Shown one piece after another: positions 27,202 through 35,797 of a stretch of DNA of 64,000 nucleotides. The DNA lies in assembly GCF_021088345.1 (NCBI RefSeq), contig NZ_CP088156.1:4216001-4280000 (forward strand), given 5' to 3'. The stretch is from Bradyrhizobium ontarionense. GTDB taxonomy: Bacteria; Pseudomonadota; Alphaproteobacteria; Rhizobiales; Xanthobacteraceae. Both the position numbers and the translations under genes were made by a program. The notes below the pieces were generated by a model, which was not told the origin of the DNA, did no database searches, and was given only the letters and a program-made list of their open reading frames with translations. How positions within the stretch are numbered: position 1 is the stretch's first letter; each line of letters starts with the position of its first letter.

Positions 27202-29340
27202 ATGCGAGATTGTTTGACCACCCGTGGCGGATATGACCGCGTGCTCATGGCTATCGCGGCGACCTTCCTCGCGGTGTCGACGACCTCGGCTCTGGCCCAG
27301 AGCGACCCGCCCCGCCCCAGCGCCGCCGAACTCGCCATCGACGCGGCCATCCCGTTGCCCGAGCCGGCCAACGTGCCGCCTCCGACCGCCAGCGATTTCA
27401 AGCCCGACACGACAGCCACCGTGTCGCCCAATCCGGGCAAGGCTCCCGAGGGCGCAACGAAGCCGGCCGACACCGCAGCCGCTCCCTCAATCGAGCCGAC
27501 CACGAACGACCCTGGCAAGACCATCGCCGCCCCGCCGACCGCCTCTCCCGCCACCGCAACGGCCCCCGAACCTGGGAAAGACCCGGTCAAGGCCGCCAGC
27601 AATGTTCCCGCCGCCGACCAGCCGGTCGCCGAGCGATTGCGCGACATGATGGCAACCAAGGCCACGCGTTACTTCGACCGTAAGACGGAACGCGCCGCCG
27701 TCGAGAAATTCTACACTGGCCGCGACTACGCGCCGATCTGGACCCAAGGCGGCAACCTGACCGCAGCAGCAAAGGGCGTGATCTCTCGCCTCAAGGAGGC
27801 TGCAGCGGACGGCCTCAATCCTGCCGACTATCCGGTACCGGACTTCGCCGCCGCTGCGTCAGCGCCAGACGCGCTGGCGGAAGCCGATCTCAAGCTCACC
27901 GAGAGCATGCTGGATTACGCACGGCAGGCGCAGAGCGGGCGCATGCACTGGTCGCAGGTATCAGCCGATATCCAGTACCCCGAGCATCCGATCGATCCCA
28001 GCGAGGTTCTCGCCAATGTCACGGGCGCGAAAGACGCCTCCGCTGCGCTGGACGGCTACAACCCGCCGCACAAGCTCTACAAGCTCCTGAAGGCCAAGCT
28101 CGCCGAGCTCCGTGGCGTCGGCGACGGCGCGCCGATCATCATCGAGGATGGCGAGGCCCTGAAATACACCGCCGCGCGCGGCAAGAATGCGCCCGAGGCC
28201 GACGCACAGATGTCCGACCCGCGCGTGCCGAAGCTGCGCGCCAAGCTCGGCATCACTGAAAACGCCGACGACATCCGCTACGACGCCAAGGTTGCGGCCG
28301 CAGTCCGCAAGTTCCAGGAGAGCGTCGATCTCAAGCCGACCGGCGTGCTCGACGACCGCACCGTCAAGGCGCTGAATACGCCCAAGCGCGACAAGCAGAT
28401 CGATACGGTCATCGTCAACATGGAGCGCTGGCGCTGGCTGCCGCGCGACCTCGGCGCGCCTGCCATCGGCGATGCCTATGTCATCCTCAACATCCCCGAC
28501 TACACGCTGAAGGTGATGCAGCGGGGCGCCCAGGTGTGGACGACGCGCGTCGTGACCGGCAAGCCCGGCCAACATGCCACGCCGCTGCTCAGCGAGACCA
28601 TGAAGTTCATCACGGTCAACCCGACCTGGAACGTGCCGCCGTCGATCATCTACAATGAGTATCTGCCGGCGCTGCAGCAGGATCCGACCGTGCTCGATCG
28701 CATGGGCCTGCGTCTGGAGCGCGCGCGGGACGGCTCGATCCACATCTCGCAGCCACCCGGCGAGGCCAACGCGCTCGGCCGCGTTCGCTTCAACTTCCCC
28801 AACAAGTTCCTGGTCTATCAGCACGACACGCCGGACAAGAACCTGTTCGCGCGGGACGAGCGCGCCTTCAGCCACGGCTGCATGCGCGTGCAGTATCCGG
28901 ATCAGTATGCGGCGGTGCTGTTGAACATCACGATGCCGAACGAGCGCTATACGCCTGAGCGCATCCGCAGCATGTATGGCTCGAGCGAGATCGACCTGAA
29001 GTTCCCGACGCCGATCCCGGTCAACATCACGTACCAGACCGCCTTCGTCGACGATGCCGGGAAGCTGCAATTCCGCAAGGACGTCTATGGTCGGGACGGG
29101 ACCATGATCTCGATCCTCAAGAACAACCGCGGCAAGGATCTCGAGAACGTCGTCGCCCACGCCCAGCCGAACTATTCGCGTCCGAAAGGACCGCTGCCGA
29201 GCGCCGTCAACGTCAGCGACAACAGCTTCTCGTCGGGGTCATCCAGCCCGAACTTCTTCGAACGTCTGTTCGGCGGCGGAGGGCAGCCGACGCCGCCGGC
29301 TCCGGTCGGCCGGCCGTCGCGGCGGGTGTTCACGCGCTGA
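27202..29340 (+). CDS. L,D-transpeptidase (YcbB/LdtD-like)
   Basis: A secreted protein of 712 residues. A signal peptide (VLMAIAATFLAVSTTSALA) is followed by a long Pro/Ala/Thr-rich spacer to about residue 140, then an N-terminal scaffold domain and a peptidoglycan-binding module (AAAVRKFQESVDLKPTGVLDDRTVKALN). The YkuD catalytic domain has the nucleophile Cys560 in SHGCMRVQ, with His558. It forms 3-3 cross-links between diaminopimelates in peptidoglycan, typical of Rhizobiales. ATG at 27202 follows GAGGAAC. A terminator follows. Confidence 0.93.
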   Translation: MRDCLTTRGGYDRVLMAIAATFLAVSTTSALAQSDPPRPSAAELAIDAAIPLPEPANVPPPTASDFKPDTTATVSPNPGKAPEGATKPADTAAAPSIEPTTNDPGKTIAAPPTASPATATAPEPGKDPVKAASNVPAADQPVAERLRDMMATKATRYFDRKTERAAVEKFYTGRDYAPIWTQGGNLTAAAKGVISRLKEAAADGLNPADYPVPDFAAAASAPDALAEADLKLTESMLDYARQAQSGRMHWSQVSADIQYPEHPIDPSEVLANVTGAKDASAALDGYNPPHKLYKLLKAKLAELRGVGDGAPIIIEDGEALKYTAARGKNAPEADAQMSDPRVPKLRAKLGITENADDIRYDAKVAAAVRKFQESVDLKPTGVLDDRTVKALNTPKRDKQIDTVIVNMERWRWLPRDLGAPAIGDAYVILNIPDYTLKVMQRGAQVWTTRVVTGKPGQHATPLLSETMKFITVNPTWNVPPSIIYNEYLPALQQDPTVLDRMGLRLERARDGSIHISQPPGEANALGRVRFNFPNKFLVYQHDTPDKNLFARDERAFSHGCMRVQYPDQYAAVLLNITMPNERYTPERIRSMYGSSEIDLKFPTPIPVNITYQTAFVDDAGKLQFRKDVYGRDGTMISILKNNRGKDLENVVAHAQPNYSRPKGPLPSAVNVSDNSFSSGSSSPNFFERLFGGGGQPTPPAPVGRPSRRVFTR

Positions 29341-29382
29341 TCAGGGCCTGGCCCCGACCTGAAATTTGGATTTGAAATCAAA

Positions 29383-29427
29383 GACCTCGCCGATCGGGAC
29401 ACCGTCGGCGAGGTCTTTTTTGTTTTT
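29383..29427 (+). terminator. Rho-independent terminator after the L,D-transpeptidase
   Basis: Arms GACCTCGCCGA and TCGGCGAGGTC enclose an 11-base loop, followed by TTTTTTGTTTTT. It lies 43 bp after the stop codon. It shows that the long upstream in-frame extension of the next gene (to 29366) is not its true start. Confidence 0.9.
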
Positions 29428-29611
29428 GGTTAACCACAATGAACAACCGCGATTCGATGGCACTTTTTCGCCACACTCAAGAGTATATGTTAAGGCTAAT
29501 TGGGGGGCGGGTCGGTCAGTATCCCTTAACCATCCCGCCTTAGGTAAGCGTTTCCTCTCTCTTCCGCCGGACGGGCCGCAAGAGGGTATTCGAGTAAACG
29601 CTCGTCGACGG

Positions 29612-31270
29612 GTGGGCTGCATCTTGCTGTCTGTTTTCGCGCGCCGATCTGATTCGCTGCCCAAAGCGGGTTGGAACGCTGTGGGCCGGTACGGTTTGGC
29701 ATCGCTGCTCCTGCTGCTCGGGGCAGGATCGGTGCATGATGCGACGGCGTTGAACGAGACCCGTAGCCTCGCCTTTCACCACACCCATTCCGGCGAAGAC
29801 CTGACGATCACCTTCAAGCGCGACGGCCGCTATGACGACGACGCGCTGAAGAGGCTCAACCATTTCCTGCGCGACTGGCGCACCCAGGATGAGACGGTGA
29901 TGGACCGTCACCTGTTCGACATTCTCTGGGAAGTCTACCGCGACGTCGACGGCAAGCAGCCGATCCAGATCATCTCCTCCTATCGCTCACCCGCGACCAA
30001 TTCGATGCTGCGCCGCCGCTCGGCGCATACCGGAGTGGCCCGCCACAGCCAGCACATGCTGGGGCATGCGATGGACTTCTACATTCCCAACGTACCGCTG
30101 GAGCAGATCCGCTTTGCGGGTCTTCGTCTGCAGCGCGGGGGTGTCGGCTTCTATCCGACCTCCGGGTCGCCCTTCGTTCACCTCGACACCGGCAACATCC
30201 GCCACTGGCCACGGATGACGGCTGACCAGCTGGCCCGGGTGTTCCCGGACGGCAAGACCGTCCACGTCCCAAGCAACGGCGTCCCGCTGAAGGGCTACGA
30301 GCTGGCCCGAGCCGAGATCGAAAAACGGGGCACGGGTGACGATGCATCGCCGGGCCGGTCCAGTCTGTTTGCGCGACTGTTCCGCGGACGTCCGAGCGAG
30401 GATGACGAGGAAGCGGCGGAGAGCGACGCCAAGCCTGTTCAGACCGCCGCCGCCCTCGTCGCGAAGTCGGCCGACAAGACGTCCGAGAAGGACAGTCGCA
30501 GCGCGGACCGGACGGCAGACAACAGGCCGTCGACGCCCCGCGGCAAGTTCGCCAACGCCCTACAGCTGGCGTCTGCCGATTCGCAGATCGCGCAGCCGGC
30601 GACAGCCAAGTCGGAAACGAAGTCCGAGGCCACGAGCTCGATCACCGGCCAGCGTCAGACCGGCGCGCCCCAGAGCGTCGCCGACATCATCAATTCGCGC
30701 GGCTTCTGGGGTGACAATCCCGGCACCCCGAAGCAGGCGACGCCGGAGCAGGTCGCTGCGATCACGGCGCGCCGCGCGCTGTCGGCGATCGACCAGCCGC
30801 AGAGCTCGAGCCTGATGCAGGCGATGGCCTTCGCTCCGCCGGCATCTTCACCGGTCGATCGCGCCAATGTGGTCGGGGCGACGGCGCCGATCCCAGTGCG
30901 CAATTCCCGCCCGACCACGCGCAGCGCTGCACCCGCGCCCGAGGCCAATGCGGTAGCTTCCAAGAGCGGGCAAGGCCAGGACGGCCTGATCACGATGGCG
31001 ACCCGTATCTCAGCCGCCAAGGGCACCGATTCCACCTGGATGCGCGCCATCCTGCTGACGCCGAGCGCGTCGACATCGATGTCGGTCACGATGCTCGGCG
31101 ATGCCGATCTCACCGTGATGCGCAGCTATTTCGTGAAGCCGCAAACAGCGCTGGCCATGAGCTTCGCCGCCGATCCGACACCCGGCCTGAGCTACGACCA
31201 GTTCACCGGGCCGGCGATCATCAAGCTGGAAACCAAGACCTTCACGATGCGCGCGGCAGCCTTGCGCTGA
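29612..31270 (+). CDS. DUF882/peptidase M15-like (YcbK family) protein with disordered tail
   Basis: About 552 residues from a GTG at 29612; a GTG at 29681 would give a shorter protein with its signal segment at the very start. The hydrophobic segment GLASLLLLLGAGS is a signal peptide or anchor. The catalytic-type domain follows: ISSYRSPATNSMLRR, then HMLGHAMDFYIP (a M15-like His...Asp zinc pattern) and FVHLDTGNIRHW. From about residue 230 the chain becomes Ser/Ala/Lys/Thr-rich and disordered, ending in a folded piece. YcbK-type proteins act on peptidoglycan; it follows an L,D-transpeptidase gene. Confidence 0.85.
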   Translation: MGCILLSVFARRSDSLPKAGWNAVGRYGLASLLLLLGAGSVHDATALNETRSLAFHHTHSGEDLTITFKRDGRYDDDALKRLNHFLRDWRTQDETVMDRHLFDILWEVYRDVDGKQPIQIISSYRSPATNSMLRRRSAHTGVARHSQHMLGHAMDFYIPNVPLEQIRFAGLRLQRGGVGFYPTSGSPFVHLDTGNIRHWPRMTADQLARVFPDGKTVHVPSNGVPLKGYELARAEIEKRGTGDDASPGRSSLFARLFRGRPSEDDEEAAESDAKPVQTAAALVAKSADKTSEKDSRSADRTADNRPSTPRGKFANALQLASADSQIAQPATAKSETKSEATSSITGQRQTGAPQSVADIINSRGFWGDNPGTPKQATPEQVAAITARRALSAIDQPQSSSLMQAMAFAPPASSPVDRANVVGATAPIPVRNSRPTTRSAAPAPEANAVASKSGQGQDGLITMATRISAAKGTDSTWMRAILLTPSASTSMSVTMLGDADLTVMRSYFVKPQTALAMSFAADPTPGLSYDQFTGPAIIKLETKTFTMRAAALR

Positions 31271-31463
31271 CGACTGCGGCCGTCTTCACCCGCGCTCCCC
31301 GACAAGCATGGGCCTCTCCGTCCCGCCGGGCCGTGAGGCCGCGTCTGGCAAGGCCCGTCTCCAAATCAGGTCTCCAGATCAGGGCTCGAAGTCCGAGTGC
31401 CCCCGGATCATGCGTCCCGAGGGGCATTCGAACAGCCTGGTGCTGTAACCGACCGCCGGCAGC

Positions 31464-31739
31464 TCACATCATGCCAAGCGCCTGCATGTAGGTCTCGAGG
31501 ATGCTTTCTTCTTCCTGGCGCTCGTTCGGGTCCTGCTTGCGCAGCCGGATGATCGTGCGCAGCGCCTTGACGTCGAACCCGTTGCCCTTGCTTTCGGCAT
31601 AGACATCCTTGATGTCTTCGGAGATCGCCTTCTTCTCCTCCTCCAGCCGCTCGATCCGCTCGATGATCGACTTGAGCTGGTCTACGGCAAAGCGGGTCGC
31701 GGGCGACTCGTCGTCCTTCGCGGCGGCGGAGGTGGCCAT
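31464..31739 (-). CDS. gapR: GapR, nucleoid-associated protein (DUF2312)
   Basis: A 91-residue coiled-coil protein ([34 protein letters not shown], then [17 protein letters not shown]). GapR binds overtwisted, AT-rich DNA ahead of replication and transcription and is conserved in alphaproteobacteria. ATG at 31739 is chosen from family length; the longer frame to 31916 is unrelated sequence. Confidence 0.93.
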   Translation of the reverse strand: MATSAAAKDDESPATRFAVDQLKSIIERIERLEEEKKAISEDIKDVYAESKGNGFDVKALRTIIRLRKQDPNERQEEESILETYMQALGMM

Positions 31740-32039
31740 CTGATACTCCTGAATTGAACTCGTGTGTCCGATGAAGGCGCCCGTCAACGCGGCGCGCGTG
31801 TTCGGGGCGACCCTCAAATCTGGCGTGCCCTGCGTCAAGGCAACATCGCCCTCATCCACAGAGCGCCCACATCTTGTTGCGGGATACGACCTGAAGCGCG
31901 CTCTGGCCAGCCGCACCGCTTGCGTTTCGCCGCAGGTCCTGCGCAGGGCCCGATTCGCTGGCCCTGACCGTTCGCGTCAGCAGCAGGCACCGCAACTGCG
32001 CCCATGAGGTCCTTCCCGAGCGCCTCAGGTCCGTAGAGG
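31740..32039. other. Intergenic region upstream of gapR
   Basis: A 300-bp gap between gapR and the DUF1244 gene, both on the minus strand. It should contain the gapR promoter. I see no long inverted repeat, terminator or coding frame that resembles a protein family; short open frames on both strands here are composition artefacts. Confidence 0.4.
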
Positions 32040-32336
32040 TCAATGGCCCGGATGCACCTTCTTCATGGCATCGAGCTGCTCGGCGCTCGCCTCGCGCTGG
32101 TATTTTGCCTTCCATTCGTCATAAGGCATGCCATAGACCGCCTCGCGGCTCTCGTCCTTGGTCATCGGCGCGCCCTTGGCGTCGGCAGCATCCTTGAGCC
32201 AGTTGGACAGGCAGTTGCGGCAGAAGCCGGCCAGATTCATCAGGTCGATGTTCTGAACGTCGGTTCTCGTCTGCAGGTGGTCGAGCAGCCGGCGGAAGGC
32301 AGCGGCTTCGAGCTCGGTTCGGGTGGTGCTGTCCAT
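32040..32336 (-). CDS. DUF1244 family protein
   Basis: A 98-residue cytoplasmic protein. The pattern RTDVQNIDLMNLAGFCRNCLSNWLKDAA with two close cysteines (FCRNC) and the later YGMPYDEWKAKYQ identify DUF1244. Function unknown. ATG at 32336 is preferred to that at 32342 because the purine-rich GAAAGGGA then sits at usual spacing. Confidence 0.88.
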   Translation of the reverse strand: MDSTTRTELEAAAFRRLLDHLQTRTDVQNIDLMNLAGFCRNCLSNWLKDAADAKGAPMTKDESREAVYGMPYDEWKAKYQREASAEQLDAMKKVHPGH

Positions 32337-32538
32337 CGTCATCCCTTTCGTTCCCAGTTCCGCGCCGTAACGGATGTCTGCTATATAATGTGGCTTCGTC
32401 GCAGGTTTGGCCATATCGCCGCGCCGTCAGGTGGCTCCAGGAGCTCGATCGCACCCGCCTTCGCGTCAGATCGCCTTGCCGTTGACAGCCGCAGCCAGCC
32501 CCCGCGACATCGCCAAATGTTTGATATAGCGTCGCGCC

Positions 32539-33135
32539 ATGATCTCGAAAACCTCCTCTCTCCCGCATCGCATTCCCCGTCTCCCCGGTTTCGGACTGCT
32601 TTCGCTGCTTGGGTTGGCCATGCTCTGTCTGTCGTCGAGCCCGGCGGCGGCCGATTTCCGGCTCTGCAACAACACGTCCAGCCGGGTCGGGATCGCCCTC
32701 GGCTACAAGGACGCGGAGGGCTGGACCACCGAAGGCTGGTGGAACGTGTCGTCGCGCAGTTGCGAAACCCTGCTCAAGGGCACGCTGGTCGCGCGCTACT
32801 ACTACATCTACGCGCTGGACTATGACCGCGGCGGTGAATGGTCGGGACAGGCCTTCATGTGCTCGCGCGACAAGGAGTTCACGATCAAGGGCACGGACAA
32901 TTGCCTCGCCCGCGGCTTCGACCGCACGGGGTTCTTCGAGGTCGACACCGCCGACCAGCGGGCCTGGACGGTGCAGCTGACCGAAGCCAACGAGCAGCCG
33001 GCGCAACAGCGGGTGCCGGGCATTCCCGGCACGTTCGGTCCCGGCGGCAACGTGCCGGGGCTGCCCAATGGATCGCAGGGCACGCCGCCTCCGGGCGCGC
33101 CGGGGCTGCCCTCGGGGCAAGCGCCCAAGCCATGA
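32539..33135 (+). CDS. DUF1036 secreted protein
   Basis: A protein of 198 residues. A signal peptide (GLLSLLGLAMLCLSSSPAAA) precedes the DUF1036 domain: FRLCNNTSSRVGIALGY, WTTEGWWNVSSRSC, then YYYIYALDYDRGGEW and CSRDKEFTI. Cysteines in the mature part could form disulfides. The last 45 residues are a Pro/Gly-rich tail. Its stop overlaps the pyk start (ATGA), so it is translationally coupled to pyruvate kinase, an arrangement seen in related genomes. Confidence 0.88.
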   Translation: MISKTSSLPHRIPRLPGFGLLSLLGLAMLCLSSSPAAADFRLCNNTSSRVGIALGYKDAEGWTTEGWWNVSSRSCETLLKGTLVARYYYIYALDYDRGGEWSGQAFMCSRDKEFTIKGTDNCLARGFDRTGFFEVDTADQRAWTVQLTEANEQPAQQRVPGIPGTFGPGGNVPGLPNGSQGTPPPGAPGLPSGQAPKP

Positions 33136-34568
33136 GGCGACTGCGCCGCATCAAGATCCTCGCCACGCTCGGCCCCGCCTCCTCCGACAGCACGATGATT
33201 CGCAAGCTGTTCGAGGCCGGAGCCGACATTTTCAGGATCAACATGAGCCACACCCCGCATGACAAGCTGCGGGAACTGGTGACCACGATCCGCAGCGTCG
33301 AATCGAGCTATGGCCGTCCGATCGGCATTCTGGTCGACCTGCAGGGCCCGAAGCTTCGGGTCGGGACCTTCGCCGACGGCCCGGTCCAGCTGAACAACGG
33401 CCAGAGCTTCGTGCTCGATTCCGACAAGACGCCGGGCGACGCGACCCGGGTTCACCTGCCGCATCCGGAGATCCTGGCGGCGCTGCAGCCGGGCCACGCG
33501 CTGCTGCTCGACGACGGCAAGGTGCGCCTGATCGCGGAGGAGACCTCCCCCACCCGCGCCGTCACCCGAGTCGTGATCGGCGGCAAGATGTCCGACCGCA
33601 AGGGCGTCAGTCTGCCCGACACGGACCTGCCGGTCTCGGCGATGACGCCGAAGGACCGTGCCGATCTCGAGGCTGCGCTGAACATCGGCGTCGACTGGAT
33701 CGCGCTGTCCTTCGTGCAGCGCGCCGACGACGTGCTCGAAGCCAAGAAGATCATCCGCGGCCGCGCGGCCGTCATGTCCAAGATCGAGAAGCCGCAGGCG
33801 ATCGACCGGCTCAACGACATCCTCGATGTCTCCGATGCCCTGATGGTGGCGCGCGGCGATCTCGGCGTCGAGCTGCCGCTGGAGCGCGTCCCCGGCCTGC
33901 AGAAGCAGATGACCCGGATGGCGCGCCGCGCCGGCAAGCCGGTGGTGGTTGCGACGCAGATGCTTGAGTCGATGATCCAGTCGCCGGTGCCGACGCGCGC
34001 CGAGGTCTCCGACGTCGCCACCGCCGTCTACGAGGGCGCCGACGCCATCATGCTGTCGGCGGAGTCGGCGGCCGGCAAATTCCCGGTCGAGGCGGTCTCG
34101 ACCATGAACCGGATCGGCGAGGAGGTCGAACGCGACGCGGTCTACCGCTCCGTGATCGCGGCGCAGCGCCCCGAACCGGAATCGACCGCGGGCGATGCGA
34201 TCGCGGAAGCCGCGCGGCGGATTGCCGAGAACCTCGACCTGCCCACCATCATCTGCTGGACCTCGTCGGGCTCGACCGCGGTCCGGGTCGCACGGGAACG
34301 CCCACGGCCCCCGATCGTGGCGATCACGCCGAACGTCGCCACGGGGCGCAAATTGTCGGTCGTGTGGGGCGTGCATTGCGTCGTGGCCGAGGACGCCCGC
34401 GACCAAGACGACATGGTCGAACGTGCCGGCTCGATCGCGTTCCGGGACGGCTTCGTGCGCGCCGGCCAGCGTGTCCTGGTGGTCGCCGGCGTTCCGCTCG
34501 GCACCCCCGGCACCACCAACATGGTCCGCATCGCCTATGTCGGGCCGTCCAGCGAGGCCAGCCTCTGA
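33132..34568 (+). CDS. pyk: Pyruvate kinase, 3' end lying inside a direct repeat
   Basis: A 478-residue glycolytic enzyme that makes pyruvate and ATP from phosphoenolpyruvate. It starts RRIKILATLGPASSD, shows the active-site signature VMSKIEKPQAI, the catalytic segment MVARGDLGVELP and ATQMLESMIQSPVPTRAEVSD, and the C-terminal domain (PTIICWTSSGSTAVRVA). The start overlaps the DUF1036 stop by four bases. The last 19 codons plus stop fall within a 63-bp sequence repeated at 35798-35860, so the 3' end appears to have been supplied by the inserted cassette; the encoded protein is intact. Confidence 0.96.
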   Translation: MRRLRRIKILATLGPASSDSTMIRKLFEAGADIFRINMSHTPHDKLRELVTTIRSVESSYGRPIGILVDLQGPKLRVGTFADGPVQLNNGQSFVLDSDKTPGDATRVHLPHPEILAALQPGHALLLDDGKVRLIAEETSPTRAVTRVVIGGKMSDRKGVSLPDTDLPVSAMTPKDRADLEAALNIGVDWIALSFVQRADDVLEAKKIIRGRAAVMSKIEKPQAIDRLNDILDVSDALMVARGDLGVELPLERVPGLQKQMTRMARRAGKPVVVATQMLESMIQSPVPTRAEVSDVATAVYEGADAIMLSAESAAGKFPVEAVSTMNRIGEEVERDAVYRSVIAAQRPEPESTAGDAIAEAARRIAENLDLPTIICWTSSGSTAVRVARERPRPPIVAITPNVATGRKLSVVWGVHCVVAEDARDQDDMVERAGSIAFRDGFVRAGQRVLVVAGVPLGTPGTTNMVRIAYVGPSSEASL

Positions 34569-34570
34569 AC
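34508..34570 (+). repeat. Left 63-bp direct repeat (att-like), covers the end of pyk
   Basis: Matches 35798-35860 at 62 of 63 positions, offset 1,290 bases. The single difference is C at 34526 against G at 35816, a synonymous third position (Val GTC/GTG). Identity stops abruptly at both ends. It encodes the final 19 residues and stop of pyk. With the right copy it brackets the low-GC TIR gene. Confidence 0.95.
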
Positions 34571-34614
34571 ATTGGTTAGCGACACATTCCTCTTAAGGTT
34601 GTAAAAAGGGTACT

Positions 34615-34620
34615 TATAAT
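34615..34620 (+). promoter_or_regulatory. Candidate -10 box (TATAAT) for the TIR gene
   Basis: A perfect TATAAT lies 21 bases before the first ATG of the TIR gene, in a short AT-rich stretch unlike the surrounding DNA. The matching -35 is weak: CTTAAG at 34592-34597, 17 bases upstream. It suggests the inserted gene carries its own promoter. Confidence 0.45.
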
Positions 34621-34640
34621 ACCGGCCCGTAATTGAGAAG

Positions 34641-35768
34641 ATGATGGCTGGAGCCATGAGAAGGCGCTCATCTGGACGAGGCATAAGCAAGAAGAAGATC
34701 GTTGATCTATTAAAGAGCGGATCTCAGGTTTGGAATTCGTGGAGGATCTTCACAAGGTTCTCATTTTCGATTGTCGTAGAGGGAATAAGTCTCAGAGGAA
34801 TTGATCTCAGCGGGGCAAATCTAGGGGATGTTTCATTTAGTAGCGTCGATCTGAGCAACTCAAATTTGAGCCGCGCAGACCTCAGTTGGGCAAAATTCTT
34901 CGAATGCGATCTTCACTCCACCAATCTAAGTGCATCCGATCTAGGGATGGCAATCTTCGGCGACACTGACTTAGTGGAAGCTAATTTCGAGAACGCCCGT
35001 CTCTCTGGCGCTTATTTTGGAGGATGCGATCTATTGAAGGCAAATCTCATTAACGCTCAGATTGACAATACAAACTTCCGCAATTCAATTTTGGTCGAGA
35101 CCATCTTTAGCGGCGCCAGAACTAATAACACTCTCTTTATAGAGGTAGACCTTTCCAAGAGTATTGGCTTGGAAATGATCGAGCATGAGGGCCCCAGCGT
35201 CGCAGATAACCGAACTCTGGAAACATCAGGTCAACTACCCCTGGCATTCCTTCGAGGAATCGGATTGTCTGACGCCTACATCGACTACTTGCCGGCCATC
35301 CAAAATCAAGCCCTTCAACATTATAGCTGCTTCATAAGTCACTCAAGCAAAGACCAAGCATTTGCGGCCCGCCTTTACGCCGACTTACAAGCTCACGGAG
35401 TTAGATGCTGGTTTGCTCCTCACGACCTCCCCATCGGGGCAAAGACGTGGGATTCAATAGACGAGGCCATCAGGTTGCGAGACAAGCTCCTGTTGATCCT
35501 ATCAAAAAATGCAATTTCAAGCGACTGGGTCGAAGACGAAGTAAACAAGGCCTTCGCTGAAGAACGAACCCGTAGCGATATAGTCCTGGTCCCAATCAAG
35601 ATTGACAACGCTGTGATGCAGACCTCCGAGCCATGGGCTCTCAAGTTGAGGGATCAAAGAAATATCGGGGACTTCCGAAAGTGGAAAGATCACGATTCTT
35701 ATCAAATTGCATTGCGCAGGCTCATATCTGATCTTTCTAAGAAGCCGAACATTAGCGGGACGCCTTGA
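34641..35768 (+). CDS. Pentapeptide-repeat/TIR-domain protein on a low-GC insert
   Basis: A 375-residue protein. After a basic start, residues about 51-170 form some 24 pentapeptide repeats (for example LSGAN, LSRAD, LVEAN), which fold as a right-handed beta helix. A linker (171-227, with LPLAFLRGIGLSDAYIDYLP) joins a TIR domain (about 228-365) that begins YSCFISHSSKDQAFA. Within it, CWFAPHDLPIGAKTW is the BB-loop region, and SDWVEDEV matches SxWxxxE, so Glu300 is the candidate NAD-hydrolysing residue. TIR domains of this kind act as NADases in bacterial immunity and signalling; that role is inferred. Start could be 34641, 34644 or 34656. GC is far below the neighbours. Confidence 0.93.
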   Translation: MMAGAMRRRSSGRGISKKKIVDLLKSGSQVWNSWRIFTRFSFSIVVEGISLRGIDLSGANLGDVSFSSVDLSNSNLSRADLSWAKFFECDLHSTNLSASDLGMAIFGDTDLVEANFENARLSGAYFGGCDLLKANLINAQIDNTNFRNSILVETIFSGARTNNTLFIEVDLSKSIGLEMIEHEGPSVADNRTLETSGQLPLAFLRGIGLSDAYIDYLPAIQNQALQHYSCFISHSSKDQAFAARLYADLQAHGVRCWFAPHDLPIGAKTWDSIDEAIRLRDKLLLILSKNAISSDWVEDEVNKAFAEERTRSDIVLVPIKIDNAVMQTSEPWALKLRDQRNIGDFRKWKDHDSYQIALRRLISDLSKKPNISGTP

Positions 35769-35797
35769 AGAACACCAAACTCCATTGGCTCACGCAA

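Noticed and set aside
29366..29611. Long N-terminal extension of the DUF882 gene
   Set aside because: The extension passes through the terminator hairpin of the preceding gene, so transcription would not normally cover it.
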